Source: Alphaproteobacteria bacterium (GTDB lineage: Bacteria > Pseudomonadota > Alphaproteobacteria > UBA2136 > UBA6156). From it: a DNA stretch of 64,000 bases. How positions within the stretch are numbered: position 1 is the first letter of the stretch; the number at the start of each line of letters is the position of its first letter. The stretch spans positions 381,902 to 445,901 of the forward strand of contig JAIXQG010000001.1 in NCBI GenBank assembly GCA_027485835.1, in the 5' to 3' direction. Shown one piece after another: positions 50,047-57,685 of the stretch. The translations under genes and the position numbers were made by a program. The notes beneath the pieces were generated by a model, which saw only the letters and a program-made list of their open reading frames with translations, was not told where the DNA came from and searched no databases.

Positions 50047-52056
50047 ATGAAAACCCGTAAACGCAAGTTTGGCCCCGCCCCGCGCAACCCCCATAAGAAT
50101 GACCGTGCAGGTGGCCGTGACCGCGACAAACGCCCCCATGGCAAACCCCATGGCCACGCCCCCCGCCCTGCCCCCGAGCGCCCCACCCGCATGGTGGTGC
50201 AAGCCCTGCGCGAAGGTGCGTATTTGCGTGCCCGAGTGTTGCAGCGCGACCTTGTGAATATCGATTTTGAGCTGATTGAGCGGGATTTTCCGATAAACCA
50301 CAACGACTTTGTGGAGGCGGAGCCGGAGAGTAACTCCAGCAAGCGGTTGGTGGCAGTAAAACCCGTACCGGCAAGCCAAGCCGCCACGTGGGCTGCCATT
50401 TGCAACCATGCTTTACGTGTTGAATGGCCTGCCGAAGTGGAAACCGAGGCGCACAAGCTGCCCGCCTATACGTGGAATGAAAACGACAAGCGTGCCGACT
50501 GGCGCAAGTTAGACATCGTAACCATCGACGGCGCCGACGCGCGCGACTTTGACGACGCGGTATGGGCCGAGGAATGGTTGGAGGCTAAAAAGGTGGTGGG
50601 TCACCATATTATTGTAGCGATTGCCGACGTAGCCCACTACGTAAAGCCCGGCAGCCCGCTGGACCGCGAGGCGGTGCTGCGCGGGAATAGTACGTACTTC
50701 CCCGACAAAGTACTACCCATGCTGCCCGAGCGGTTGAGCAACGATTTGTGCAGCCTGCGCCCGAATGAAGACCGGCCGGTGCTGGGCGTCGAAATGTGGA
50801 TTGATCTGAACGGGCGGTTACGCAAGCATACGTTCCGGCGCGGGTGCATCCATAGCGCCGCACGGCTGACGTATGAGCAGGTGCAGACGCATTTTGATGG
50901 GCAGGATGCCGGTGTGAAGCCGGAGGTGACGAAGGGCCTCAACCGCCTGCGCGCAGCCTATGCAGTGCTGGCGGAAGCGCGCGAAAAGCGTGGCGCGCTG
51001 GATTTGGATATTCCGGAAGTGAAGCTGGAAGTAAAGGATGGCAAGATTACCAAGATGGGCACCCGCCTGCGCCTTGAAGCTCACCGCCTGATTGAGGAAT
51101 TGATGATTTTGGCCAACGTGGCGGCGGCAGAAATGCTGAGCCGGAGTGGCGGCGGGCTGTACCGGATTCACCCTGAGCCCACAAAGGAAAAGCTGGAAAC
51201 ATTACGCGCCAGTTTAGGCCCCTTGGGCTTTACCGTGCCCCCTGCCCATGGCGGCCCCAAGGCGTGGGCCAAGCTGGTGGCGCAGGTGAATGGCCACCCT
51301 GCTGCGCAGACGCTGTTGCGATCGATTCTCCAAAGCCAGCAGCAGGCGAAGTATGACCCTGCGAATATTGGTCACTATGGTTTGGCATTGCCGCTGTACA
51401 GCCACTTTACCAGCCCGATACGCCGCTATGCCGACCTTGTGGTGCACCGTGCGTTGCTGAATGCCATGGAGAACAAGGTGAAGGCTGACGCCGAGCCGGA
51501 AGCCATGCTGGGGTTGGCACGTGTGGCGGAACTGATTAACGCCACCGAGCGCAAAAGCCAGCAAGCCGAATGGGAAAGCCGCGACCGCCTTGTGGCCCAG
51601 CACTTTACCGAACTGGTGGGCAAGCCGTTTACGGGGATTGTGATTTCGGTGGTGCCCTTCGGCTGCTTTATTGCGGTGGATGGCGTGGCCGAGGGCTTAC
51701 TGCCGAAGTGGGATTTGGGCCGCGACTGGGTGTATGTGGCGAGCATGAGCTGCTGGCGTAAAACACGCGGCAAAGGCACGCTGCGCGTGGGCACCAAGGT
51801 GGATGTGCTGCTGCGCGAAGCCGACCCCTTAGGTGGGCGTTTGACGTTTGGATTGAATGAGGGTGCTACTCCGATTTATAAGGAAGAGCGCCCGCGCAGT
51901 TTTAAAGAAGACGGTACGCCGGTGATGCCTGCGGCCAAACCGGAGCGGGTACACACCCCGCGGAGTTTTGGCAAAAAGCCCAAGCGGAGCACGAGTGGCA
52001 CCACCATGGGGCACCCGTTGGGGCGTGCTAAAAAAGGCAATAAGGGTAAGCGGTAA
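50047..52056 (+). CDS. rnr: RNase R/RNase II-family 3'-5' exoribonuclease, short N-terminus
   Basis: 669 residues, versus about 750-810 for typical RNase R. Residues 1-48 are Arg/Lys/His/Pro-rich and disordered; then a cold-shock-like region (VLQRDLVNIDFELIERDF). The RNB catalytic core has IDGADARDFDDAVWAE (160-175), RGNSTYFPDKVLPMLPERLSNDLCSLRP (about 214-243), YALPLYSHFTSPIRRYADL-type segment (LALPLYSHFTSPIRRYADLVVHRALL near 455) and an S1 domain (GKPFTGIVISVVPFGCFIAVDGVAEGLLP near 530). A basic C-terminus closes it. The N-terminal HTH and first cold-shock domain of E. coli RNase R are missing. Start supported by GAGGG. Confidence 0.92.
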   Translation: MKTRKRKFGPAPRNPHKNDRAGGRDRDKRPHGKPHGHAPRPAPERPTRMVVQALREGAYLRARVLQRDLVNIDFELIERDFPINHNDFVEAEPESNSSKRLVAVKPVPASQAATWAAICNHALRVEWPAEVETEAHKLPAYTWNENDKRADWRKLDIVTIDGADARDFDDAVWAEEWLEAKKVVGHHIIVAIADVAHYVKPGSPLDREAVLRGNSTYFPDKVLPMLPERLSNDLCSLRPNEDRPVLGVEMWIDLNGRLRKHTFRRGCIHSAARLTYEQVQTHFDGQDAGVKPEVTKGLNRLRAAYAVLAEAREKRGALDLDIPEVKLEVKDGKITKMGTRLRLEAHRLIEELMILANVAAAEMLSRSGGGLYRIHPEPTKEKLETLRASLGPLGFTVPPAHGGPKAWAKLVAQVNGHPAAQTLLRSILQSQQQAKYDPANIGHYGLALPLYSHFTSPIRRYADLVVHRALLNAMENKVKADAEPEAMLGLARVAELINATERKSQQAEWESRDRLVAQHFTELVGKPFTGIVISVVPFGCFIAVDGVAEGLLPKWDLGRDWVYVASMSCWRKTRGKGTLRVGTKVDVLLREADPLGGRLTFGLNEGATPIYKEERPRSFKEDGTPVMPAAKPERVHTPRSFGKKPKRSTSGTTMGHPLGRAKKGNKGKR

Positions 52057-52106
52057 ACGTTGCCACGGGTTGCTGTACGCCCGTGTTTTCGGGATAGTGC
52101 TTGGTG

Positions 52107-52835
52107 ATGGAGTTTTTCGATATCAATGTTGGCGGGCGGTGGTGGGCCGAGTTTTTGTTTGCCACGATGGTGGGGGTTTCGCTCGCCCTTAGTAAAAGCC
52201 GCTTAGGATGGCCGCTGAAGTGGGCCGAGACATTTTACCACGAGTTTAGTCACGGCATGGCGTGTGTACTAACGGGTGGGAAAATAGCGCGCATCGAGCT
52301 GGAATGGAACGGCGCCGGTTGCTGCTACACACGCGGCGGGTGGCGGATACCTACCTTGCTGGCGGGATATGCAGGTGCCAGCCTTTGGGGCGGTTTTTTG
52401 TATATGGCCGGTTGGCTGGTGGGCGCCGAGGGCGTGACATGGTGGCTGTATGTGGAATTAGGGATTTTGGCGGCGGTGTTTGTGTTTTGGGCGCGGGACC
52501 TGACGACGTGGATTATTCTGATGATTATCTCCAGCGTCTATTTACTGGCGGTTTTGCAGGTTTCGAATGTGTTTCTGCCGCTGTTTTTGCAGTTTGCGGG
52601 GATTTACGTGATGTTGAACGCCGTGCGGGCGCCGCTGCAACTGATTGACGGGCAGGATGTAGGCGATGGCGCGGCGCTGGCGGATATCTTCAAGATTTTG
52701 CCGGAAGGCGTATGGATTGCGCTGTGGTTTGCCTTTGCCATAGCCGTGATGCTGGCGTGCATGTTGGCGACGTTGCCGGTGGTGAATGAGTACGGGATGC
52801 CTTATGTGGCGCCGCTGTTAGGTTTTCGGTTTTAG
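52107..52835 (+). CDS. M50B-like membrane metalloprotease homologue
   Basis: 242 residues from ATG 52107. Zinc-protease helix ETFYHEFSHGMACVLTGGKIARIELEW (near 35-60) with HExxH as HEFSH. About six transmembrane helices, including LATLLAGYAGASLWGGFLYMAGWL and ILAAVFVFWARDLTTWIILMIISSVYLLAVL. LQLIDGQDVGDGAALADIF near 177 may carry the second zinc ligand (Asp), as in site-2 proteases. Substrate unknown. The gene follows RNase R by about 50 bases. Confidence 0.75.
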   Translation: MEFFDINVGGRWWAEFLFATMVGVSLALSKSRLGWPLKWAETFYHEFSHGMACVLTGGKIARIELEWNGAGCCYTRGGWRIPTLLAGYAGASLWGGFLYMAGWLVGAEGVTWWLYVELGILAAVFVFWARDLTTWIILMIISSVYLLAVLQVSNVFLPLFLQFAGIYVMLNAVRAPLQLIDGQDVGDGAALADIFKILPEGVWIALWFAFAIAVMLACMLATLPVVNEYGMPYVAPLLGFRF

Positions 52836-52867
52836 ATTTGTACGGGTTTTCATAAGGATGTGAAAAA

Positions 52868-52881
52868 CGGGCACCCGCCCG
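52868..52881 (+). repeat. Short hairpin between the M50-like gene and the small membrane peptide gene
   Basis: CGGGC-ACCC-GCCCG (5-bp stem) followed by ATCTATACCCTTTTC. It may terminate the upstream gene weakly. Confidence 0.4.
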
Positions 52882-52909
52882 ATCTATACCCTTTTCACAG
52901 GAGCGCACC

Positions 52910-53065
52910 ATGTTGTGGTGGTTTGTTTACCTTTGCTTTGCAATTGTTGCCTTGCGCAGCATGCGCAAGGCAGGTCGCCCGGTTATGAAAGTCATTTACT
53001 TTCTGACTTGGGCAGGTTTTTTTGTCGCCTTCATCTCGGAGGTTTACCAGAATACCTTAGCGTAA
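52910..53065 (+). CDS. 51-residue membrane peptide
   Basis: MLWWFVYLCFAIVALRSMRK, then AGRPVMKVIYFLTWAGFFVAFISEVYQNTLA: two hydrophobic helices (about 3-18 and 26-44) with a basic turn, so a hairpin membrane microprotein. CACAGGAG precedes the ATG at good spacing, and a strong terminator follows six bases after the stop; both support translation. Too short for family assignment; small inner-membrane regulator or toxin-like peptide is possible but unproven. Confidence 0.6.
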   Translation: MLWWFVYLCFAIVALRSMRKAGRPVMKVIYFLTWAGFFVAFISEVYQNTLA

Positions 53066-53070
53066 AGGAA

Positions 53071-53100
53071 TGGGGCCCGTTGGGCCCCTCTCCTGTTTTT
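53071..53100 (+). terminator. Strong terminator after the 51-residue gene, shared with nusG
   Basis: GGGGCCC-GTT-GGGCCCC (53072-53088) with CTCCTGTTTTT behind it; the reverse direction (nusG) has an A/T-rich flank too. It ends nusG only a few bases past its stop. Confidence 0.85.
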
Positions 53101-53104
53101 AGCC

Positions 53105-53863
53105 TTAGGCTTTTTCGACTTGGTTGTAGTCCAGTTCGATCGGGGTGGCGCGGCCGAAGATGGAGACGGAGACGGTGAGGCGTTCCTTGTCGTCGTCGAC
53201 CAGCTCGACAGCCCCTTGGAAGTTGGCGAACGGGCCTTCCATAACGCGGACGTTTTCGCCCACTTCGAAGGAAACCAGACTGCGAGGCTTTTCGGCACCA
53301 TTGACCATCACGTTGAGGATGCGCTGGGCTTCGGTTTCGGAGATCGGGAACGGCTTTTTACCGCGCTCGGAGCCCAAGAAGCCGGTGACGTGCGGGGTGT
53401 AGCGGATCAAGTGCCAGACGTCGTCGGTCAGGTTGCACTTGATGAGTACGTAGCCCGGGAAGAATTTGCGGTCGGTGTTGACCTTGATGCCCTTTTTGAC
53501 TTCTACCACCGGCTCGGTCGGGATCATCACGTCTTCTACAAAGCGTTGCATGCCTTGCAGCAGCACGGCCTCGCGGATGAGGGTTTGCACGCGCTTTTCG
53601 TAGTTGCTGGCGGTTTGGGCGACGTACCAGCGGGAGTTTTCTACCGGTTGGGGAGCCCATACCAGACGGACTTCGGCGTCCTTCGCCTTGCCGGACTTGC
53701 CGGTGGAGGGCTTGGCGGCCTTGGAGGCTGTCTTCTTTACGGCTGTCTTTTTAGCAGCGGGCTTTTCGGCCTTGGGCTTTTCGGCAGCGCGTTTGCCGGA
53801 TTTGGCGGCGAGAGCCTTGCGCTCGGAGACGATATCGACGTTTTTCTCGGTCTTGGTGGCCAT
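53105..53863 (-). CDS. nusG: Transcription termination/antitermination factor NusG with long N-terminal extension
   Basis: 252 residues, about 75 longer than usual. Residues 1-65 are a Lys/Ala-rich disordered extension (AEKPKAEKPAAKKTAVKKTASKAAKPS...). The NGN domain follows: SRWYVAQTASNYEKRVQTLIREAV (about 77-100), RKFFPGYVLIKCNLTDDVWHLIRYTPHVTGFLG (about 132-164). The KOW domain is VGENVRVMEGPFANFQGAVELVDDDKERLTVSVSIFGRATPIELDYNQVEKA. Binds RNA polymerase and Rho. Unusually, nusG is followed by a terminator, not by rplK. Confidence 0.94.
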   Translation of the reverse strand: MATKTEKNVDIVSERKALAAKSGKRAAEKPKAEKPAAKKTAVKKTASKAAKPSTGKSGKAKDAEVRLVWAPQPVENSRWYVAQTASNYEKRVQTLIREAVLLQGMQRFVEDVMIPTEPVVEVKKGIKVNTDRKFFPGYVLIKCNLTDDVWHLIRYTPHVTGFLGSERGKKPFPISETEAQRILNVMVNGAEKPRSLVSFEVGENVRVMEGPFANFQGAVELVDDDKERLTVSVSIFGRATPIELDYNQVEKA

Positions 53864-53893
53864 GGGGCGGGCTTTCTCTTGAATTTCCTAAAG

Positions 53894-54094
53894 TTAGAAT
53901 TTGATGTCGAAGATGACGGCAAGGGCGGCGCCGATGGCGGTATCGACCAGTGCCAGATAAATGCCGATGAGGGTGGCCAGCAGCACGACCATCAGGGTCA
54001 GGCGCTGGGTTTCCGGCCAAGTGGGCCACGTGATGCGGCTGATTTCGGTGCGGACATCGCGGCCGAAGCGGATGAGTTGGCTGGCTTTGCTCAT
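53894..54094 (-). CDS. secE: Preprotein translocase subunit SecE
   Basis: 66 residues, one transmembrane helix: QLIRFGRDVRTEISRITWPTWPETQRLTLMVVLLATLIGIYLALVDTAIGAALAVIF. The 'WP' amphipathic motif before the membrane helix is the SecE hallmark. Upstream of nusG as usual, but no tRNA-Trp gene precedes it in the 216-base gap. Confidence 0.93.
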   Translation of the reverse strand: MSKASQLIRFGRDVRTEISRITWPTWPETQRLTLMVVLLATLIGIYLALVDTAIGAALAVIFDIKF

Positions 54095-54242
54095 AGCGTT
54101 TCCCTTATTTATTGGTCGTTAATCATCTTAACGGTACGCCGAAACTATCCGGCGAGGACTGCCCCGTGATACCCCAACGCCCCTGCCCTTGCAAGAGTTT
54201 CTGTTGATTTTGGGGGTGGAAACTTGGGCAGGGTTGGGGATT

Positions 54243-54270
54243 TTGGTTGCTTATGGGCTATATGTATACT
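54243..54270 (+). promoter_or_regulatory. Putative promoter of the three-paralogue cluster
   Basis: TTGGTT (54243-54248), 16 bases, TATACT (54265-54270), with ATGTATAC overlapping. An oppositely oriented GGGCAGGG octamer lies just upstream (54226-54233). The rest of the 54095-54310 gap holds nothing else I can name. Confidence 0.6.
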
Positions 54271-54310
54271 AATTATCTCTCAAACTTAACGCCATGCACA
54301 GGAGGTTCCT

Positions 54311-54721
54311 ATGGCGCAAGAACGTAACATTCTTACACAGCCTTTTCGTACTGCTTTTCCGGAAGCAGGACATGCGAATGAGCTTTTGCTCGTTCACCCA
54401 CACTTCTCCCAGCCCCTTTGGGTCTGGTTCGACCTGAACAAGGTATCCGTGCGCTACGGTGCGGCAACCCGAAAGACCATGATCGTTCGTCTGGTTGAAC
54501 GGGAAGGTTGCCCGACGCTGCACACCCAGCCTACGGGTGTGGCGGGCATGCCGACAGACGTTTACGCTCACGATTGGCTGCACCTTGCCGAACAGCTCGA
54601 TCAGCCTGATCTGGTCAATCCCACTGATCTGCAGGTGACTTCTCTCATTCTTATGAGGCAGATCGGCGGCGATGCCGGTTATGCCGGTGCTTACACTGTT
54701 AAGGGAGACTTCGATGACTAA
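54311..54721 (+). CDS. Orphan paralogue family member A
   Basis: 136 residues; CACAGGAGG precedes the ATG. Two beta-like halves: ANELLLVHPHFSQPLWVWFDLNKVSVRYGAATRKTMIVRLV (about 22-63) then HDWLHLAEQLDQPDLVNPTDLQVTSLILMRQIGGDAGYAGAYTV (about 86-130). The second block (W-L-x-L-A-E-x-L-D, then R-Q-I-G-G-D) recurs in members B and C. No known family. The stop overlaps the start of B by 8 bases, so translational coupling is likely. Confidence 0.65.
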   Translation: MAQERNILTQPFRTAFPEAGHANELLLVHPHFSQPLWVWFDLNKVSVRYGAATRKTMIVRLVEREGCPTLHTQPTGVAGMPTDVYAHDWLHLAEQLDQPDLVNPTDLQVTSLILMRQIGGDAGYAGAYTVKGDFDD

Positions 54722-55115
54722 TGTAAACCAGTTCGCGGTGCTGAATAACTTCTTTGCCGCGCCTGATGACGAGCCGCTGAGGTTCGTCGATGTGAAACAG
54801 GAGTACATCATCTACACGAATCAGCAGTCGATTCCGAACGTGATGATGATCTACGTTACGGACATCGAGACGTCGGAAAGTTGTTTGGTTCTGGTTGGCC
54901 AGACAGCTGAGGGCCATTTGGCCCTGACGACTACTGATGGGCCTGAAGCGCCGTCTATCAAGGCGCCTAGCTGGTTAGTTCTGGCTGAAAAGCTGGATAT
55001 TCATCCGGATGGTGATTCCGGCCTGCTCGGTGCGTGTTCCGCACTGTTCCGGCAGGTTGGCGGTGACCTTGCCTTTAAGGACCACTACCGGCTTGAGCTG
55101 AACTGGAAATCTTAA
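54714..55115 (+). CDS. Orphan paralogue family member B
   Basis: 133 residues from ATG 54714 (AGGGAG upstream). Shares with A and C: SWLVLAEKLDIHPDGDSGLLGACSALFRQVGGDLAFKDHYRLEL. N-terminal half FAAPDDEPLRFVDVKQEYIIYTNQQSIPNVMMIYVTDI is beta-rich. No signal peptide, no recognised domain. Confidence 0.65.
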   Translation: MTNVNQFAVLNNFFAAPDDEPLRFVDVKQEYIIYTNQQSIPNVMMIYVTDIETSESCLVLVGQTAEGHLALTTTDGPEAPSIKAPSWLVLAEKLDIHPDGDSGLLGACSALFRQVGGDLAFKDHYRLELNWKS

Positions 55116-55125
55116 GGAGGATACC

Positions 55126-55491
55126 ATGACCAAGAACTCTCATCTGGAGGCTTTTTCCAGATGCTTTCAGACTTCCAGCGAGGATAGCCTGCAGGTTGTT
55201 CGTCAGGACGTGAAGGTGAGTATCAGCGTCCATTATCCGTCGCTGACGGCCTCGATCAAGGTGCATGTCGGTGTAAAACGCCCGCGGAAGTTTGAACTCG
55301 AAGTTCTTTCGGCTGACGAGTTAAGGCTGACGTGGAGCAGCAATACGGTGCTCGGTGATCGCCTGCTCAAACTGGCTGAAAAGCTGGAAGACTCGACGAT
55401 TCCCCAACACGAGGATACCCGGGCACTGGTCCGCCTGTTCCGACAGGTTGATGGGGACCAGAACTACAAGAACAGTTTTGTTCTTGCCTAA
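55126..55491 (+). CDS. Orphan paralogue family member C
   Basis: 121 residues, TTAAGGAGG directly upstream. Shares RLLKLAEKLEDSTIPQHEDTRALVRLFRQVDGDQNYKNSFVL with A and B; N-terminal half SLQVVRQDVKVSISVHYPSLTASIKVHVGVKRPRKFELEVL is beta-rich and more basic. Third gene of the plus-strand cassette; a strong terminator follows. Confidence 0.65.
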   Translation: MTKNSHLEAFSRCFQTSSEDSLQVVRQDVKVSISVHYPSLTASIKVHVGVKRPRKFELEVLSADELRLTWSSNTVLGDRLLKLAEKLEDSTIPQHEDTRALVRLFRQVDGDQNYKNSFVLA

Positions 55492-55501
55492 CGAAATGCG
55501 A

Positions 55502-55527
55502 ACGCCGCCCGAGAGGGCGGCGTTTTG
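55502..55527 (+). terminator. Terminator of the three-paralogue cassette
   Basis: ACGCCGCCC-GAGA-GGGCGGCGT (9-bp stem with a GNRA loop) then TTTG, 10 bases after the stop of member C; the convergent gatB ends 20 bases on. Confidence 0.85.
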
Positions 55528-55545
55528 CTTTGGTGTTTTACCACT

Positions 55546-57015
55546 CTACGCATGAGCGTCGATAGCTTCTTTCAGGAGTTTATTGACCAGCTCCGGGTTG
55601 GCTTGGCCTTTGGTTTCCTTCATGACCGTGCCGACGAAGCTACCGAAGATGCGGTCGTTACCGGCTTTGAACTTGGCAACGGCGTCGGGGTTGGAGGCCA
55701 CGGCTTTTTCGCAGATGGCCTTGAGCGCCCCTTCGTCGGAAATTTGCGTGAGGCCTTGGGCTTCGACGATGGCAGAGGGAGCCATGACGCTGCCCTTCTC
55801 GGCGTTTTCGAGCATAATCGCAAACACCTGTTTGGCGATTTTACCGCTGATTTTGCCGGAGGTGATCAGGCTTACCAGTTCTCCCATGTGGGTTGCCGAA
55901 ATCGGGCTTTCGTCGAGGTCTTTGCCGCTTTTGTTCAGCACGGCGAAGAGTTCGACGGTCATCCAGTTGGAGGCCAGTTTGGGGTCGGCGCCATTTTTCA
56001 GCATGTCGGTGTAGAAGCTCACGTAGCTTTTTTCCGAGGTAAGCAGGCTGGCATCGTAGGGTGTGAGGCCGTAGTCGCTCATGAAGCGGTCGCGGAGGGC
56101 GTCTGGTAGCTCCGGCATGGTGCCCTTAATGGCTTCGATACGCGCGGCGTCGAGGTTCACCGGCAGCAGGTCGGGGTCCGGGAAGTAGCGGTAGTCGTGG
56201 GCGTCTTCCTTACTGCGCAGGGTGCGGGTTTCGGAGAGGTCGGGGTCCCATAGGCGGGTTTCTTGGTCTACCGTGCCGCCTTTTTCCCAGATTTCTACTT
56301 GGCGTTCGGCCTCGTGCTGGATGGCGTTCATCACGTGGCGGATGCTGTTGAGGTTTTTGATTTCGCAACGGGTTTTGAGTTCAGTGCTACCGATTTTGCG
56401 GACGGATACGTTGGCGTCGCAGCGCAAGTTGCCTTTTTCCATGTCGCCGTCGCAGATTTCGAGGAATCGCAGCAGCGTGCGCAATTTCTTCATGTAGGCG
56501 CCTGCTTCTTCCGGAGTGCGGATTTCCGGCTCGGAGACGATTTCCATCAGTGGCACGCCCGCGCGGTTGAGGTCGACGAAGCTGGTGCCGCCGCTACCCA
56601 TATCGTGGATGCTTTTACCGGCGTCTTCCTCGAGGTGCATGCGGGTGATGTTGATGGTACGGCTGGAACCGTCTTCCATGTCGATGCTGAGCTTACCGCC
56701 CAGCACGATGGGTTGGTCGTACTGGCTGATCTGATAGCCCTTCGGGAGGTCCGGGTAATAGTAGTTTTTGCGGGCGAAGACGCTGTGCATGTTGATGTCG
56801 GCGCCGATGGCAAGGCCGAGTTTGATACCGGCATCGACTGCGCCTGCGTTCAGCACCGGCAACATGCCGGGCATGCCGAGGTCGATCTCGTTCGCTTGGG
56901 TATTCGGCTCGGAACCAAACGCCGTGCTGCTGCCCGAAAACAGCTTGGACTTGGTGGTGACTTGGGCGTGGACTTCCAGCCCGATGACCATTTCGTAGTT
57001 GTGGGGGAGAGACAT
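55546..57015 (-). CDS. gatB: Aspartyl/glutamyl-tRNA amidotransferase subunit B
   Basis: 489 residues. YEMVIGLEVHAQVTTKSKLFSGSSTAFG (about 7-34), PDLPKGYQISQYDQPIV, IHMEEDAGKSxHD-type segment (HLEEDAGKSIHDMGSGGTSFVDLNRAGVPLMEIVSEPEI), and the C-terminal tRNA-binding YqeY-like domain ending KGQANPELVNKLLKEAID. Activates Glu/Asp on mischarged tRNA. Separated from gatA by two flavoprotein genes. Confidence 0.96.
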   Translation of the reverse strand: MSLPHNYEMVIGLEVHAQVTTKSKLFSGSSTAFGSEPNTQANEIDLGMPGMLPVLNAGAVDAGIKLGLAIGADINMHSVFARKNYYYPDLPKGYQISQYDQPIVLGGKLSIDMEDGSSRTINITRMHLEEDAGKSIHDMGSGGTSFVDLNRAGVPLMEIVSEPEIRTPEEAGAYMKKLRTLLRFLEICDGDMEKGNLRCDANVSVRKIGSTELKTRCEIKNLNSIRHVMNAIQHEAERQVEIWEKGGTVDQETRLWDPDLSETRTLRSKEDAHDYRYFPDPDLLPVNLDAARIEAIKGTMPELPDALRDRFMSDYGLTPYDASLLTSEKSYVSFYTDMLKNGADPKLASNWMTVELFAVLNKSGKDLDESPISATHMGELVSLITSGKISGKIAKQVFAIMLENAEKGSVMAPSAIVEAQGLTQISDEGALKAICEKAVASNPDAVAKFKAGNDRIFGSFVGTVMKETKGQANPELVNKLLKEAIDAHA

Positions 57016-57031
57016 TATTTAATTCTCCTGA

Positions 57032-57658
57032 TTACATGCCGTTGGCGAATTTGGGGGATGGCACTTTGGTGTTACCTTTGGCGCGGATGGCTTTGAGGCC
57101 CTCGGCGTAGTCGGCCAGCATGCGCAATTGCCACTCGAGGCGCTCGACCAGATAGTCGTGGGTGGCTTGGTGTTCCGGCTTGACGTTGTCGATGAAAATC
57201 TCGCTGGCGTTGCGGATGATCAGGTGCTCTGGCAGGTAGACCATGCGGTTGTTTTTGAAGCTGTAGGAACGGAGCTCGGACACCGGATAGACACCGCTGA
57301 CACCTGCGCTGACGGTGACCAGCAGCGCGGGCTTGTGGGCCACGGTGTCGCCATTGCCCAGCAGCAGGAAGAAGTTGGTGAGCTTGGAGGGGGCCATGCC
57401 GTGGTACTCCGGCGCGATAACGATATAGGCATCGGCGGAGTCGAGTTCCGATTTGATCGGGTTCCAGACCTTTTCCCACTTGGCCGAGAGACCTTCCATG
57501 CCCCACAGGCCTTCGTCCCAGAACGGGAGCTCTGTCGTGGCGAGGTCTAGCAGGTAGGTGCTGTGCCCCTGCCCTTGCAGTTGGGCTTCGATATGCTTGG
57601 CAATGCGGCCGCTGTTACCCGTGGGGCGGTGGGAGCCGGAGATGAGGGCGATTTTCAT
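57032..57658 (-). CDS. NADPH-dependent FMN reductase-family protein
   Basis: 208 residues, flavodoxin-like fold. KIALISGSHRPTGNSGRIAKHIEAQL (residues 2-27) is the FMN-phosphate loop, then ADAYIVIAPEYHGMAPSKLTNFFLLLG (about 76-102) and ALLVTVSAGVSGVYPVSELRSY. Probably reduces FMN or quinones with NADPH. Lies between gatB and a second flavoprotein, inside the gat operon. Confidence 0.85.
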   Translation of the reverse strand: MKIALISGSHRPTGNSGRIAKHIEAQLQGQGHSTYLLDLATTELPFWDEGLWGMEGLSAKWEKVWNPIKSELDSADAYIVIAPEYHGMAPSKLTNFFLLLGNGDTVAHKPALLVTVSAGVSGVYPVSELRSYSFKNNRMVYLPEHLIIRNASEIFIDNVKPEHQATHDYLVERLEWQLRMLADYAEGLKAIRAKGNTKVPSPKFANGM

Positions 57659-57685
57659 GATACAATTCCTAATTGTTATAGTTAT

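Noticed and set aside
53754..53800. Lysine/alanine codon repeats in nusG as a tandem DNA repeat
   Set aside because: Codons vary from unit to unit; it is protein-level low complexity, not a DNA repeat array.
54095..54310. Possible tRNA-Trp gene upstream of secE
   Set aside because: Commonly found there in Proteobacteria, but I see no T-loop GGTTCGA motif or acceptor stem in this gap.
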